Source of the DNA: Diadophis punctatus similis
Taxonomy: Eukaryota > Chordata > Lepidosauria > Squamata > Dipsadidae
Reading direction: 5' to 3'
Length of the DNA: 64,000 nt
Assembly: GCA_023053685.1 (NCBI GenBank)
Contig: JALIGW010000002.1
Coordinates: 168,756,430 to 168,820,429 of the forward strand
Shown in pieces: positions 12,001 through 24,000 of this stretch; the first letter of the stretch is position 1; every line of letters begins with the position of its first letter. The notes under the pieces were generated by a model. The model worked only from the letters and a program-made list of their open reading frames with translations, did no database searches and had not been told where the DNA came from. The translations under genes and the position numbers were made by a program.

Positions 12001-15000
12001 GATTGAAAAACACTGCACTGAATCATAGTATAGCATTATAAGAATGACTCACCTATGTCTGGCTTCACCCATGCCCTATCCTATTCAACTCATGAAAACA
12101 AACCATCTCCACAAACTCTGGCCTGAAGCTTTTTCCACTAATTATAGTGACAATTATCCTTAATTTAAGATTCAGAAACATGCTGAATTGGACTTAATTA
12201 CCCTACTGGCTCAAGGTTGACACAGCCTTCCATCCTTCCGAGGTCGGTAAAATGAGGACCCAGATTGTCAGATATGGTGACTCTGTAAACTGCTTAGAGA
12301 GGGCTGTAAAGCACTGTGAAGCAGTATTTATTTTATTTATTTATTTATTAAAATTTCTATGCCGCCCAACTCCCGAGGGACTCTGGGCGGCTAACAACAG
12401 GTATAGAAACATATAATCAATAAAAGCAATTTTAAAAAACACATGTTAAAATACTATCAATATTTTAAAAAGAACTTTCACTCACACCCTGCCTGCCGGA
12501 AGAGCCAAGTTTTTATTGCTTTACGGAAGGCCAGCAGGGTGGGGATAGTCCTGATCTCTGGAGGGAGTTGGTTCCAAAGGGGGGGGGCTCCCACAGAGAA
12601 GGCTCTCCCCCTCGGCCCCGCCAACCGGCATTGCTTGGTCGATGGGACCTGGAAGAAACCAACTCTGTGGGACCTAACCGGTCGTAGGGAGGTATGCGGC
12701 AGGATGCGGTCCCGAAGGTAACCTGGCCCTGAGCCATGTAGGGCTTTAAAGGTAATGACCAACACCTTAAATTGGATCCGGAGACTAATGGGCAGCCAAT
12801 GCAGCTGGCGGAGGATAGGTGTTACGTGGGTGCATCTAGGTACACCCACCACAGCTCGCGCAGCTGCATTTTGCACCAATTGCAGTCGCCGGACACTCTT
12901 CAAGGGTAGCCCCATGTAGAGCGCATTGCAGTAATCCAGCCGTGAGGTGATAAGGGCATGAGTGACTGTGAGAAGTGCTTCCTTCTCCAAGTAGGGTCGC
13001 AATTGGTGCACAAGGCGAACTTGTGCAAAGGTCCCCCTAGCCACAGCTGAAAGATGTTGCTCCAATTTTAGCTGTGGGTCTAGGAGGACACCCAAATTGC
13101 GAGCCCGTTCTGAGGGAGCTAATTTCTCCCCCTTAGTATATAAGTCTAAGTACTATTGCTATTAATCTAAAACAGAAGGTGAACTTTAATTTTGTCCCCC
13201 TTGAATCTAAGAAGAATGTTAAAGAGAAACTAGGTTCTTTCTGCATAGTTTAACCATGGTTAAAAATTACATACAAGTCCCGCCAGTGACTATTTTAAAA
13301 TATATATTTTTTTACTTCACTTGGAAAAGCACACTTTTAATTCTCAGTTCTTTTAAAGTTGATTGTTCAAACCTACAACTTACCACTTGTAATGAACTAC
13401 CTCTCTTCCAAAGACTGTCTTTCCTAAACTTCACAGCTAGTTGTTTGCCCTACAACTAGTGCTGAAATTTTTAATGGAATGTCTTTGCCAAGAGAACTTA
13501 AATATAGAGTGGATAGCCATCACTCATCACGACTGGCTTTCTGAGTAAATCAGCATTGCAAGGAAGCAGATCTTGGATTCTTTAATAGAATCATCTGCCC
13601 CCTAATGGTAGAACAGAAGTCACTTGTTCTTTTATGCACATGACATGGCCAAGACTATTGGATAGGACCTTCTTATCAGGAGTTATTTAATAGTGACTTT
13701 CCGGTATCACCACTAAGAAAGATGCCTGAGGAGTACTATATGAGTTTTATTTGGGGCATTATTGGCACATTTGGGGCCTATTGGGTAAAAGCAGGAAATA
13801 ATTTGTTTCCTTTCCCTTCGTTACAGTCTGTAGTGTATTGTCATGGGGGACGAATTGGCTTCTTCCAAGGGGATATTCGCTTGCTGTCCGATGACATGAA
13901 AGCTCTGCGTCCTACCATCTTTCCTGTTGTACCAAGGCTACTCAACAGGATGTACGATAAGGTACCATTTGTGTTGGCAAATTAAAGGGAAAAATGATCT
14001 TCTCTAATAGTTAGGACTGGATGCTTCTTCTTTTTTCTTAAATTTGTTGGCTGCTGCATATTTAACTTTTATGTAAGCCAGCTTGCTTACTCAGAATGTT
14101 GTACCAGAAATTTGCAGTGGAATAGTATGTTCCATTTAAATGTATTTAACTACTAGAATGCTTGTTAAGTTGGATGGTATTTTTATGAACAAAAGCAATA
14201 CAAAATATTCTATCTGCTGTTTGAAAATTGATTTTGTTGAAGTATGAGTTTGGTCTCTGGAAAAATCTATCATGTAAGCAGCAGAACCATCATGATAAGT
14301 ATAAAAAGTATTTTAGGCAGAACAATTACTAGAATGAAATTAATATAAGAATTTGTCCACTTGAATCACTCCACTAATTGAGATGGCTGAACTAATGGAC
14401 CTGCATATTTATAGTCTAAAGGACTGCTACATTTTTGTTCCAAAACAACTCCTGTGTCTTTTTAAAATACATAAGAAACAGTCTAATTCAGTGGTGAAAT
14501 GTAAAAATTTTCCCTACCGGTTCTGTGGACATGGCTTATTTTGTGGGTGTGGCTTGCAGGTCAGGTGGGCATGGCTTCAGGTGGGCATGGCTTGGTGGTC
14601 AGGTGACTCGTTGGGCATGCTTGGTCAGGTGACCGGATGGGCGTCCTTGGTGGTCAGGTGACCAGGTGGGCGTGGCCAACTTGTAAAATGTGGTGAAACT
14701 CACTTAACAACGCTCTTGTTTAGCAACCAAAATTTTGGGCTCAATTGTGGTCATAAGTTTTTTTCCTTTCCTCCTCCTTTCCTTTCCTTTCCTTTCCTTT
14801 CCTTTCCTTTCCTTTCCTTTCCTTTCCTTTCCTTTCCTTTCCTTTCCTTTCCTTTCCTTTCTTTTCCTTTCCTTTCCTCCTCCTTTCCTTGCCTTCTTTC
14901 CTTTCCTTGCTGCCGCCCCTCTTACCTTCCTGGCTTCGGCTCCGGGACCTTCGCAGGCCGAGCAGTGTCAGAACGTGCATCTACAGAGCTCCGCTGGCCT

Positions 15001-18000
15001 CAGGCTCTGGGGCTGGCGGGGGCCTTGGTGGGGCAGGGAGACAGTAGCGCTGTCTGGAGAACTGTCGTGGCTGCAGGCCTTAGTGGTCCAGGCAACCGCC
15101 CCCCTGGCCCCCGCCAGCATGCTTGAGAGCCCTGTGATGTTAGCGCGGCACTGGGGCATTAGCACGGGAGCGGCGAGGAGTTCATGGCAGGTGGTTCATC
15201 TTTGTGCGCGGAAAACAGGCAAGGGGAGGGCAGGGGGTCCCCTGCCCCCGGCGCCCCTCCTCTGCGCAACCTGCTGCTGCTGAGCGGTCTTGTTCACGCT
15301 GCCTGCTTCGCTAGAGGGGTGGATGGGTTGGAACTTCTGCACTTCTTTGCAGCGCAGCAAAGAGGCGCGGTTGAGCGGGGCTGGGGCAGCACAGCCTATT
15401 GTGCCTTCTCTTGCCCCGCTCTCCATCCTGGAGGGCCACGCATCCCCCCTGCTAATCTTCCGTACAAACTGCCCACCCCATTTCTGCAAAGGAACAGCCC
15501 TGCAGGGTGTTGTGACCCAGCACGGGAACCCTCAGAAAGGACACACACACAACTGTTTGCTAAATCATAAGGGGTCTTTACTAATAAATATGCTTAGTAA
15601 AAATGAGGTTTAAAGTCCAGGGAAAAACAGAGAGAGATTTCTTGGTGCATAAAGTTCAATATTCTCTTCGTGAGCTTTTGGCCAGAGTTCAAAGTCCCAA
15701 ACAAACAGGCAATTAATCCGTCCTTATCTATTACTCACTAAAGTTGTCTGGAATCCCAGAACCAAATATCAAAGGAGCCGATAATCCAAAATACAAGACT
15801 CAGAGCGGGAACACCAAATGCAGAGAAATCTTGAGTGCAATAAATCACCGTAGTTGCTTCCAGCAACAACTACTGCATGCTCCAAGCCTTAAGTAGCCTG
15901 AGGGTGTGGCCAATTAGCCCTCAGCTCTACATGCGAGGAGACCTCTGTCTGTAGAGCCATTCCTGCCTGCTAGCTGCCCTGCGTGCCCTAGCATCCAGCA
16001 GAGGCTCCTCCTCTTCTGATGACTCACTCAGCACCAGCTGAGAAGGTACAGAAGGCCCTGGCTGGTTTTCCTCCTCTGGCACTGAGTCCTCCTCGCTATC
16101 AGACTCAGGTGCCAGGTGCACGGGATGATAGTGCCGTGTCACAGTTGGCTCTTGGTCCTCCGGATCCATGGCCAGCTGCGCAGGACGTGGGCAAGTCACA
16201 ACACAGGGCGATCCAAAGAGGGGAGGGGGATGCTGTAGAAAAGGCCACCTTCCACCCGTGCCTCCGCACCTCTTGCTCCGCTTTTTCGCCAGCGGGAAGC
16301 GGCGCCACGGGCTGAGTTCCCAGAGTGATGCCGGCGGTCGGCCGGGCCGATCCGCAAAAAGAGCAGGCAGGTGGCCAGGTGGGAGGCCAGTGGGCTGCTT
16401 CGGAGCCCCAAGCACCGCGGAGCCGGAACGGGAGGCACGCGGGCCCAGGTGGAAGGCGGCCTTTTCTGCAGCATCCCCCTCCCCTCTTTGGATTGCCCTG
16501 CAAGGGGGTGGACTCTGCCTTTGCAGAAATGGGGTGGGTGCATGTGCAGCAGCCGCTGGACATCTGCTTGCTCTTCTGGAGTACCACTGCTGCCGCCCTC
16601 TCAGTGTCTGCGTTTCCACCAAGGGCCGTCCGCCCACCCACTAGCTGGGCCAGGGTGGACGCTGACCTCGGCAGGCAAGCGGCCGTGGGGGACCACCGGG
16701 AAGGCCGCGTGGAAGGCCGCCAAGCATGGCAGGGCTGCGGGGAAGTGAGTAGGCTGCTACCTCCCTTCCCCACCGCCCCGACATGCTTGCCTGCCTTCTA
16801 CGTGGCCTTCCACTTGCCTGCCTCTGCAAGCTGGCTACGGGGACACCGGGAAGGCCGTGTAGAAGGCAGGAAAGCATATTGGGGCTGCATGCCACAGGGA
16901 ATGGAGTAGGGAAGGCAGGCTGGGACGGGGGGGGCAGGGGCAGCTAGGTAGGCCATGACTTTTCAGGCTTACCTGGCAGGCAGATCAGGGGCGCAGTGCT
17001 TCAGGCAGGCAAGCTGCAGAGCAGAGACTGGGCGGGGCAGGGCAGAGTGAGCGAGCAGCGACATGGGGACCGGTTCAGGGGCGTGGCCAGCCAGCCATCG
17101 CTACTGGCTTGGCGAACCATCAGAGCCCGCCACTACCGGTACGCAAGAACCGGTCTGAACCGGGAGCATTTCACCCTGTCTAATTATTATAATATTGCAA
17201 TAGGTCTGTAGTATGAAGTGCTCTTCTGTTAGATAGCAAGTGAAATAAAGTTGGTTCTTCTATTTCTGTGTAAAAAGAATCCTATTCAGTAAATCGTGTT
17301 TTATTTTCAGCTATTTCTTTAGCCTTATCATTTCTAGCAAGTGTCAGAACTTCTGTTCATTCTCTGCATTGCATTCTGATATTTCATGCTAAACTCTGAT
17401 CACTCACATTTTGCGAATTGTCTTTGCTTGCAAGAAAGAAGGAGAAATCCCCAAAATGTTTTCATATCTTGTTCCCTCCATTCTTTTTGATCATGCTGGG
17501 GTAATCAGTCACTATGCCTTGAATTGGAAGACAGAAAATAAGGGTAGATAATATGATGTGTAGTTGGAAAATAACCAGTAAAACATTAATCACCACACAG
17601 TGCCATAGAATTAAAGATAAATGCCAAAAAAAACCTGTGCAATGACTCAATTTTGTGGCTGTCACATTGTATCTTCAAATGGACATTTGTGTACGTATGC
17701 AAGGGTCTGTCAGATTGTTTTATTTTAATGCTCCTATACAGAGGTCAATGTCCAGCCTGGCTATTATGTTAAGTGAGAATTGCAATTACTGTAGATTCCT
17801 TTTAATAATGAATTCCATGCATAGAATGGAAAAGAGAGTATGAACATGCAGTCATGGGGTTGGTTGGTGCCATGAGAGCCCTCCCTTTGCCTTTGTCAAC
17901 TAATTTTTAACAAGGTTTAATTATTCTTGCCTCTATCAATTTTTTTATAATTTTTAAATTGCAAAATTGTAACACTTAACACTTTAATTTTATATACTGC

Positions 18001-21000
18001 TTTATATTGATTTATTTAGATTGTTAGGGCAATATGCTGACTCTGTAAACTGCTTAGAAAGGGCTGTAAAAGCACTGTGAAGCTGTATATAAGTCTAAGT
18101 GCTATTGCTATATTTTGGTGTTTTATTGTATACCACCCAGAATCCCTCTTTGAGGAGATGGGAAGTTGAGAAATGTGATTGATGGATGGACGGACGGACT
18201 TAAATGATATGAGGGTTGTAATCTGCATGTCTCTGTTTCTTCTTACCTGAGATTTACTGTTGCTTGCAGGACTTCCAAAATTTGATTTCTGTGGCCACTA
18301 TTGCCCAGGGTTTGTTCTAAGCTGGAGGGCCAGAGGCTCCAGGTTTTCTATTTTACAAAAAGTGTATTCCTCTCTCTCACACACACTTGTCTAAATGCTA
18401 TCTGCAATATAAAATATTAAGTATGTCTGTAGAGCACAATTAGTAGCTCGAGAAGACTTCGGCTTCACAGTGTTGGCCTCAGCACTGCTTGATTTCCAGT
18501 TCTGTGCTTGTGCCTTCGTAGGAGCATGCAGGCAGTCTTCTGGCTAGCACCATAGGCTGCCTGGACTGTGCCCAACTGCATCCTTACTAGGGGATGAGGA
18601 ATGATACTGAAGTCGGTGGTGGCGGAAGCACCAGCAATGTTGGGTGTGTTTATTAGTGATGCCGTTCTGTTTTTCTTGTCACATGGACAACACATGGTGT
18701 TGTTGGACTTTGAATGGCTAGATCTTGCTTACTTTAATTACTTTGTTGTCACTTGAATTTTTAGCGTGGCAAAGATGCAGAATTTGCCTACCTTATTTTA
18801 TAATTTTATAACAATTTTCAAATACAGTAGGGAAAGGGACTTGCAAACCAGGATTTTGATTCTGGTTCCTATGGGTGTCTAAGGAAATTTTCTGCTTTCA
18901 TCAGAATTACAAAAGCAGCATCGTGTTGCTTGCTCAATCTGTACGGGCATCTGTGGGACATCATGGCAAAGGACCAAAAGGGGTGGGGCTTGTATTGGGA
19001 CAGCAGAATACCCTTTGGTGGTACCACTTAAGATTTTAAGCAGCAAGATACTTAGGATAATTGAGAAAGTATTTTTTATCTACACCTGCCCAGCTTTTGC
19101 AAGCATCATTGGATAGTAATAACATCATCCCCATCATTATCAAATGCTACTATCTGATGGATGTTTCTTTGATAACACCCAGGAAGAGAGTCGGTTGTCT
19201 TGTGGCAATTTTTTGACTATCTTCTCTTTGAAATAAAACATATACTCCATTGCACCCATGATGGCAAACCTATGGCACGCGTACCACAGGTAGCACGCAG
19301 AGCCCTCTCTGCAGGCATATGAGCCGTCGCCCCAGCTCAGCTCCACTGTGCATGAGCGTGCACCTCCTGCTGGCCAGCTGGTTTTTGGGTCTCTGCTGTG
19401 CATGCATGGGGCGTGGAGGTGCACGGGGTCGCACATGCATGCGTGGGGGTCGCACATGCATGCGTGGGGGACAGGCCGCATGCAGGGGTCGTGCATGCAT
19501 GTGTGGGGATGGAGGGAGCGCAGATAGGGCACACATAGAGGGCTTGTGTGGGCGGGGGCGGGACGTGTGGGGGGCATCACACATGCATTGCATTATGGGT
19601 GTGTGTGCGTATGCGCGCACTTTTGGCATGCGGCGACAAAAAGGTTAGCCATCGCTGGCTTAGGCTATTGTTCAATATTATTTTGAACCTGCATTTTAAT
19701 GTACTTTTTATTGCAGTATATTCGTATACAGGTAGTCCTCAATATACAGTTCATTTAGTGACCATTTGAAATTATAACAGTACTGGAAAAAGTGACTTAC
19801 GACCATTTTCATTCTTATGACTGTTGCGGCATCCCCATGGTCACGTGATTTACATTTTGATGCTTGACAACTGACTCAGTTTTATGATTGTTGCAGTGTC
19901 CCAGAGTCATGTGATCCCCTTTTGCGACCTTCTGACAAGCAAAGTCAATGGGGAAGCCAGATTCACTTAAAAACCATGTTACTAATTTAACAATTGCATT
20001 CATTTAACAACCGTGGCAAGAAATGTCATAAAATGGGGCAAAACTCACTTAACAAATGTCTCACTTAGCAACATGAATTTTGGGCTCAATTGTGGTCAGA
20101 GGTTGAGGACTACCTGTATACAAATACGTATGCACTTGACAGGCAGTATATAGTTTTGTGGAATGTTTAATGCAACATAAATGAAGTTGACTTCAGTTCT
20201 TTACTCTTTTTGTATGTGAAACTGTATATAAAATATGAATCTAGTGATTTATCCTGAAGAGTTGACATAATTGCTGCCTTATATGACAGTAATAAAAATA
20301 AAGATCAGCCACAATTGGCTTTTAAGAGGTGAGAATTTCTCTGCAGTTACCAGATGCCTCTTTATTCTGTTGCTATAATTTCCCAAATAATTATGTATAA
20401 CCATGCCAAGCTAAACATCTAGAAATTCCAAAATATCTTAATCTCCATTTAAATTTTAGTATTTAATTTCCTTGTAGAATGAAGATAGAGCATAATTCAG
20501 ATAATAATAGATTAGCCCTTTCATAATAGCTTTATGGCACAGCTACTATTGATTCCAGAAATTGTATACGACTAATGACAATTGTGAGAGTCAGTTTGGT
20601 CTAGTCCAGGGGTAGGCAAAGTTGGCTCTTCTATGACTCGTGGACTTCAACTCCCAGAATTCCTAAGCTAGCATGATTGGCTCAGAAATTCTGGGAGTTA
20701 AAGTCCACGAGTCATAGAAGAGCCAACTTTGCCTACCCCTGGTCTAGTCGATTAAGGCATCAGGAGATGCCATGAATTCTAGTCCTGCCTTAGACACAAA
20801 GCCAGCTGAGTCACTTTGGGCCAGTCACTTTCTCTCAGCCCTAGAGAGGGGGCAAATGACAACCACTTCTTTAAAAATTGCCAAGAAAACTGCAGGATTT
20901 GTCCACAAAGTTCCTGAGAATTGGATACGATTGAATCAAAAAGGAAAAGAAGACATTTGTAGAGTCACGTCTGCTTATACAAGTAATACATTTGCTTCTT

Positions 21001-24000
21001 GTCAATTTTTTTCTGTGAAAATAACATTTCCTTGCCTTTTTCCTTGTTCTTTTACACCTCTTTGTAGATTTTTAGTCAAGCAGACACTCCTGTGAAACGC
21101 TGGCTTCTTGAATTTGCTGCTAATCGTAAAAAAGCAGAAGTTCAAAGTGGAATCGTTAGAAATGACAGCGTGTGGGATATATTATTCTTTAACAAAATAC
21201 AGGTAAGATTTATTAAAAACTGGATCTTGTGAGAGTCCCTCACAATAGGGATGCAATTTACCCTAAATGTTTCTCAAGGCATTTAAAAAGGCTAGCTTAA
21301 ATGTAGGGATGGCTGAGCATATACTGTATTCAGGTGATAAAAATGGGAAAATAGCTTGGTTATAATCAAGTCATTTTTTTCCTTTGGTGCAAACTTGTTG
21401 AACAGCGTTGCCTCTGGGGGAGAGGGGACACCCATACTCTATGGAAGCACCTTGTAATGAGGGTATTGGAGAGTTAGCTAACATAACTAATTTCACAGGA
21501 GTAAACCCTTCAAGTTAAAAAGTCTAGTCTTCTACTTGTAAGCAAGGCCTAAATATTTCAAACCAAACATTTAAAAAAATAACTTTTAAGACCAAGAGAA
21601 AACAAAAGGGAATATTTGTTTGTATTTTTAAACCTGGTCAATTATTGAGATTCAGTAGTGGAGGTGCTTTAGAAGATGCCTCAGCTGCCCCAAAATAGCT
21701 GTGAATGCAGAAAAGGGCTTTCTCCTATATGGACCTCAAGCTCTGGGATGTTCTCCCCAGGAAAGTGGATTTAGCCCTTATTTCCCCAGTATTTAGGAAA
21801 GTGGCAAGACTCACACTCAGTATTAAGATTCACGTTGAGACTTCCGGTGGCGCCGCGAGCCTCGCTGGACGCTCTTTATGGGCGCCCGATTCCAGGCTCC
21901 GTAAAAGCCGCCAGATAAGCCACATCAGCTGTCTGGCGGCTTGGAAACTCCCGTCCCGGGCAAAGGGAGGGGAGAAGAGCACATGGGCAGAGGTAGAGCC
22001 CCCCTTACACCCCTGAAGAAGCTCTGGGGTGTGAAGGGTGAGGGCTCCCTTGAAGTCTGTCATTAGCTCCGGACCTGGAATCCCTCCGCTTATTTTTAGC
22101 GGAGCAAGAAGCCGTGACCATCTCTGCTGGTAACAAATGGATTTTTTTTTACTCTAAACAATGTAGCAGACGGAACATACCAGGAGAATCTAACAGCAAG
22201 TATCTTTACTTAACTCCGGTGTTGTTTTTTGGATTTTTGGAGGCAACAAAGTAGCTAAAGATGGCGCTTGGAATTTCAAAGGGTCTGGAGAAGGCGGAAG
22301 CTACTGAAAACTAGTGAGAGTTCCGTTTCCTAACAGCTGCCTGTAAGAAATCTCTTTTATCTCCTATTTTTTACTTTGATGGACTTTGCTTTTGGTTTTT
22401 TAATAAATATATAAGAATTAAAACAAGTCAAGATGTCTTTAAAATTGGCAAAGACTGCTCCTTTTAAAAGAATAGAAAAAATTGAAAATCTCTCTCTGCA
22501 AGACTTTGCCCCCCCAACACAGATTTGTACGTTTGAGATGTGGCAACAATCCATGAAAGAAATGCAAAAGAAGATTGCTTTAGCAGTCAATAAAAAAATT
22601 AAAGAAATCAATGGAAAAATTACTGAAATTAATGGAAAAATACAAGCTGTCTCAGAGGAGGTTTCATCTCAGACTCAACAAACTAAAGATAATGTGGAAA
22701 CTGTACTTAAAACTGTGGTATCTAATATGGAATTATTGAAACAGGATGTTGTTGAAATTAAACAGACCACAATGATTTTGGGTGAAAAAGTAATGGAGAT
22801 GCAGAAAAAAATCGAAGTAACTGAGGCAGAACTAACGATGGTTCAATATAAAGATATGGAATTTGCTCTACGTTTGAGAGGTATAAAAGAAAACGCACAA
22901 GAAGTTTTAAAGGATAAGATTGTGGATGTACTGGGGCAGTTTTTGGGGGAGACAAAAGTGGAATTGGGAGGTCAGATTGAAAAAATATACCGTGTCAATT
23001 CTTGGTTTGCAAAAAAAAATCACTTGCCAAGAGACATTGTAATATATTTTACTACAAAAGCATTGCGAAATCGCATCTTACAGGTGACTTATAAAAATAA
23101 GCTGAAGGTGGAAGAACACGAAGTTTTGATATTTAAGGAAATTCCTTCCAAAATACTCAAAGCACGTAAAGATTATACTTTTCTGGTGGAAGAGCTGAAA
23201 TTGCAACAGATAAAATACACATGGGGTATCCCGACTGGACTATCGGTTTATTATAAGGCAGAAAGATATAGACTTAATATGGTTGCCAAAGCAAAGGATT
23301 TTCTTGCCAACGTATTAAAGGAGGGGACACCGAAACCACCAGAAGACAAAGGAAATGTGAATGTTGAAGGAGAGGGAAAGGAAGATTTGCATATTCCACA
23401 ACAGAAAGGAATTCTGAATAGACAAGAACAAACAAATGATTCAGGACAGATTAGAGAAGTATTTGCTGAAAGTGAAAGTGTTGCAAGTGAAGAAGAATCA
23501 AATTATTCATTCCAGTCCTCAACTCCTCGAAGTGAAGCAAGATCAAATCGACATATTTTTAGATGTCAACTTAAAGAAATATTCAATTCCTCTCGCAGAT
23601 TTGAAAGCAAGGGGAATTAAAAATTGATGTTTTAGTGCTAGTAGAATAAAGTAAGGATAAAGCAAAATAAGTAAGAATAAAATGTAAATGTATATATGAG
23701 GATGTATAAGGTTAGAGGAGAAATTGATGTTTTAGTGTTAGTAATAAAGCAAGGATAAAGCAAAATAAGCAAGAATAAAGTGTAAATGTATATATGAGGA
23801 TGTATAAGGTTAGAGGAATTAAATTATAAGAGGTTTAATTATAGAAGGTAAAGTGATGTAATTGAGATTAAATTGGTTTTAAATAGCATGATGGAATTAA
23901 TAACATAGTTTGGGGAATAGGGATAGAAGGTAATGTAATATAATAGAGACTAAATTGGTAGAGAATAGAATTAAATTATATGGTGGAAATAAGTATAGAA

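Larger units (their letters stand above)
14489..17178. mobile_element. hAT-like composite element with nested solo LTR
   Basis: Begins CAGTGGTGAAATG and ends GCATTTCACCCTG, inverse of one another. Flanked by GTCTAATT (14481-14488) and GTCTAATT (17178-17185); the last G is shared, so the duplication is 7-8 bp. Interior: GGGCATGGC repeats, a fragment of the GGACTACCTGTA MITE family (about 14693-14760), a (CTTTC)n tract, GC-rich DNA with a long inverted repeat, and a solo LTR at 15508-16203. Accession-type motifs ACCGGTTC...GAACCGGT lie near both ends. Open frames up to 236 codons cross it; none looks like a hAT transposase. Confidence 0.75.

Noticed and set aside
15927..17000. Several 115-236-codon frames as possible genes
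   Set aside because: They cross the LTR boundary and inverted-repeat arms in unrelated frames; better explained by GC-rich repeat DNA.
19140..19648. Cys/His-rich 100-146-codon frames resembling zinc-binding proteins
   Set aside because: Produced by GCATGC-rich repeats inside a hAT-like MITE; both strands give similar patterns.
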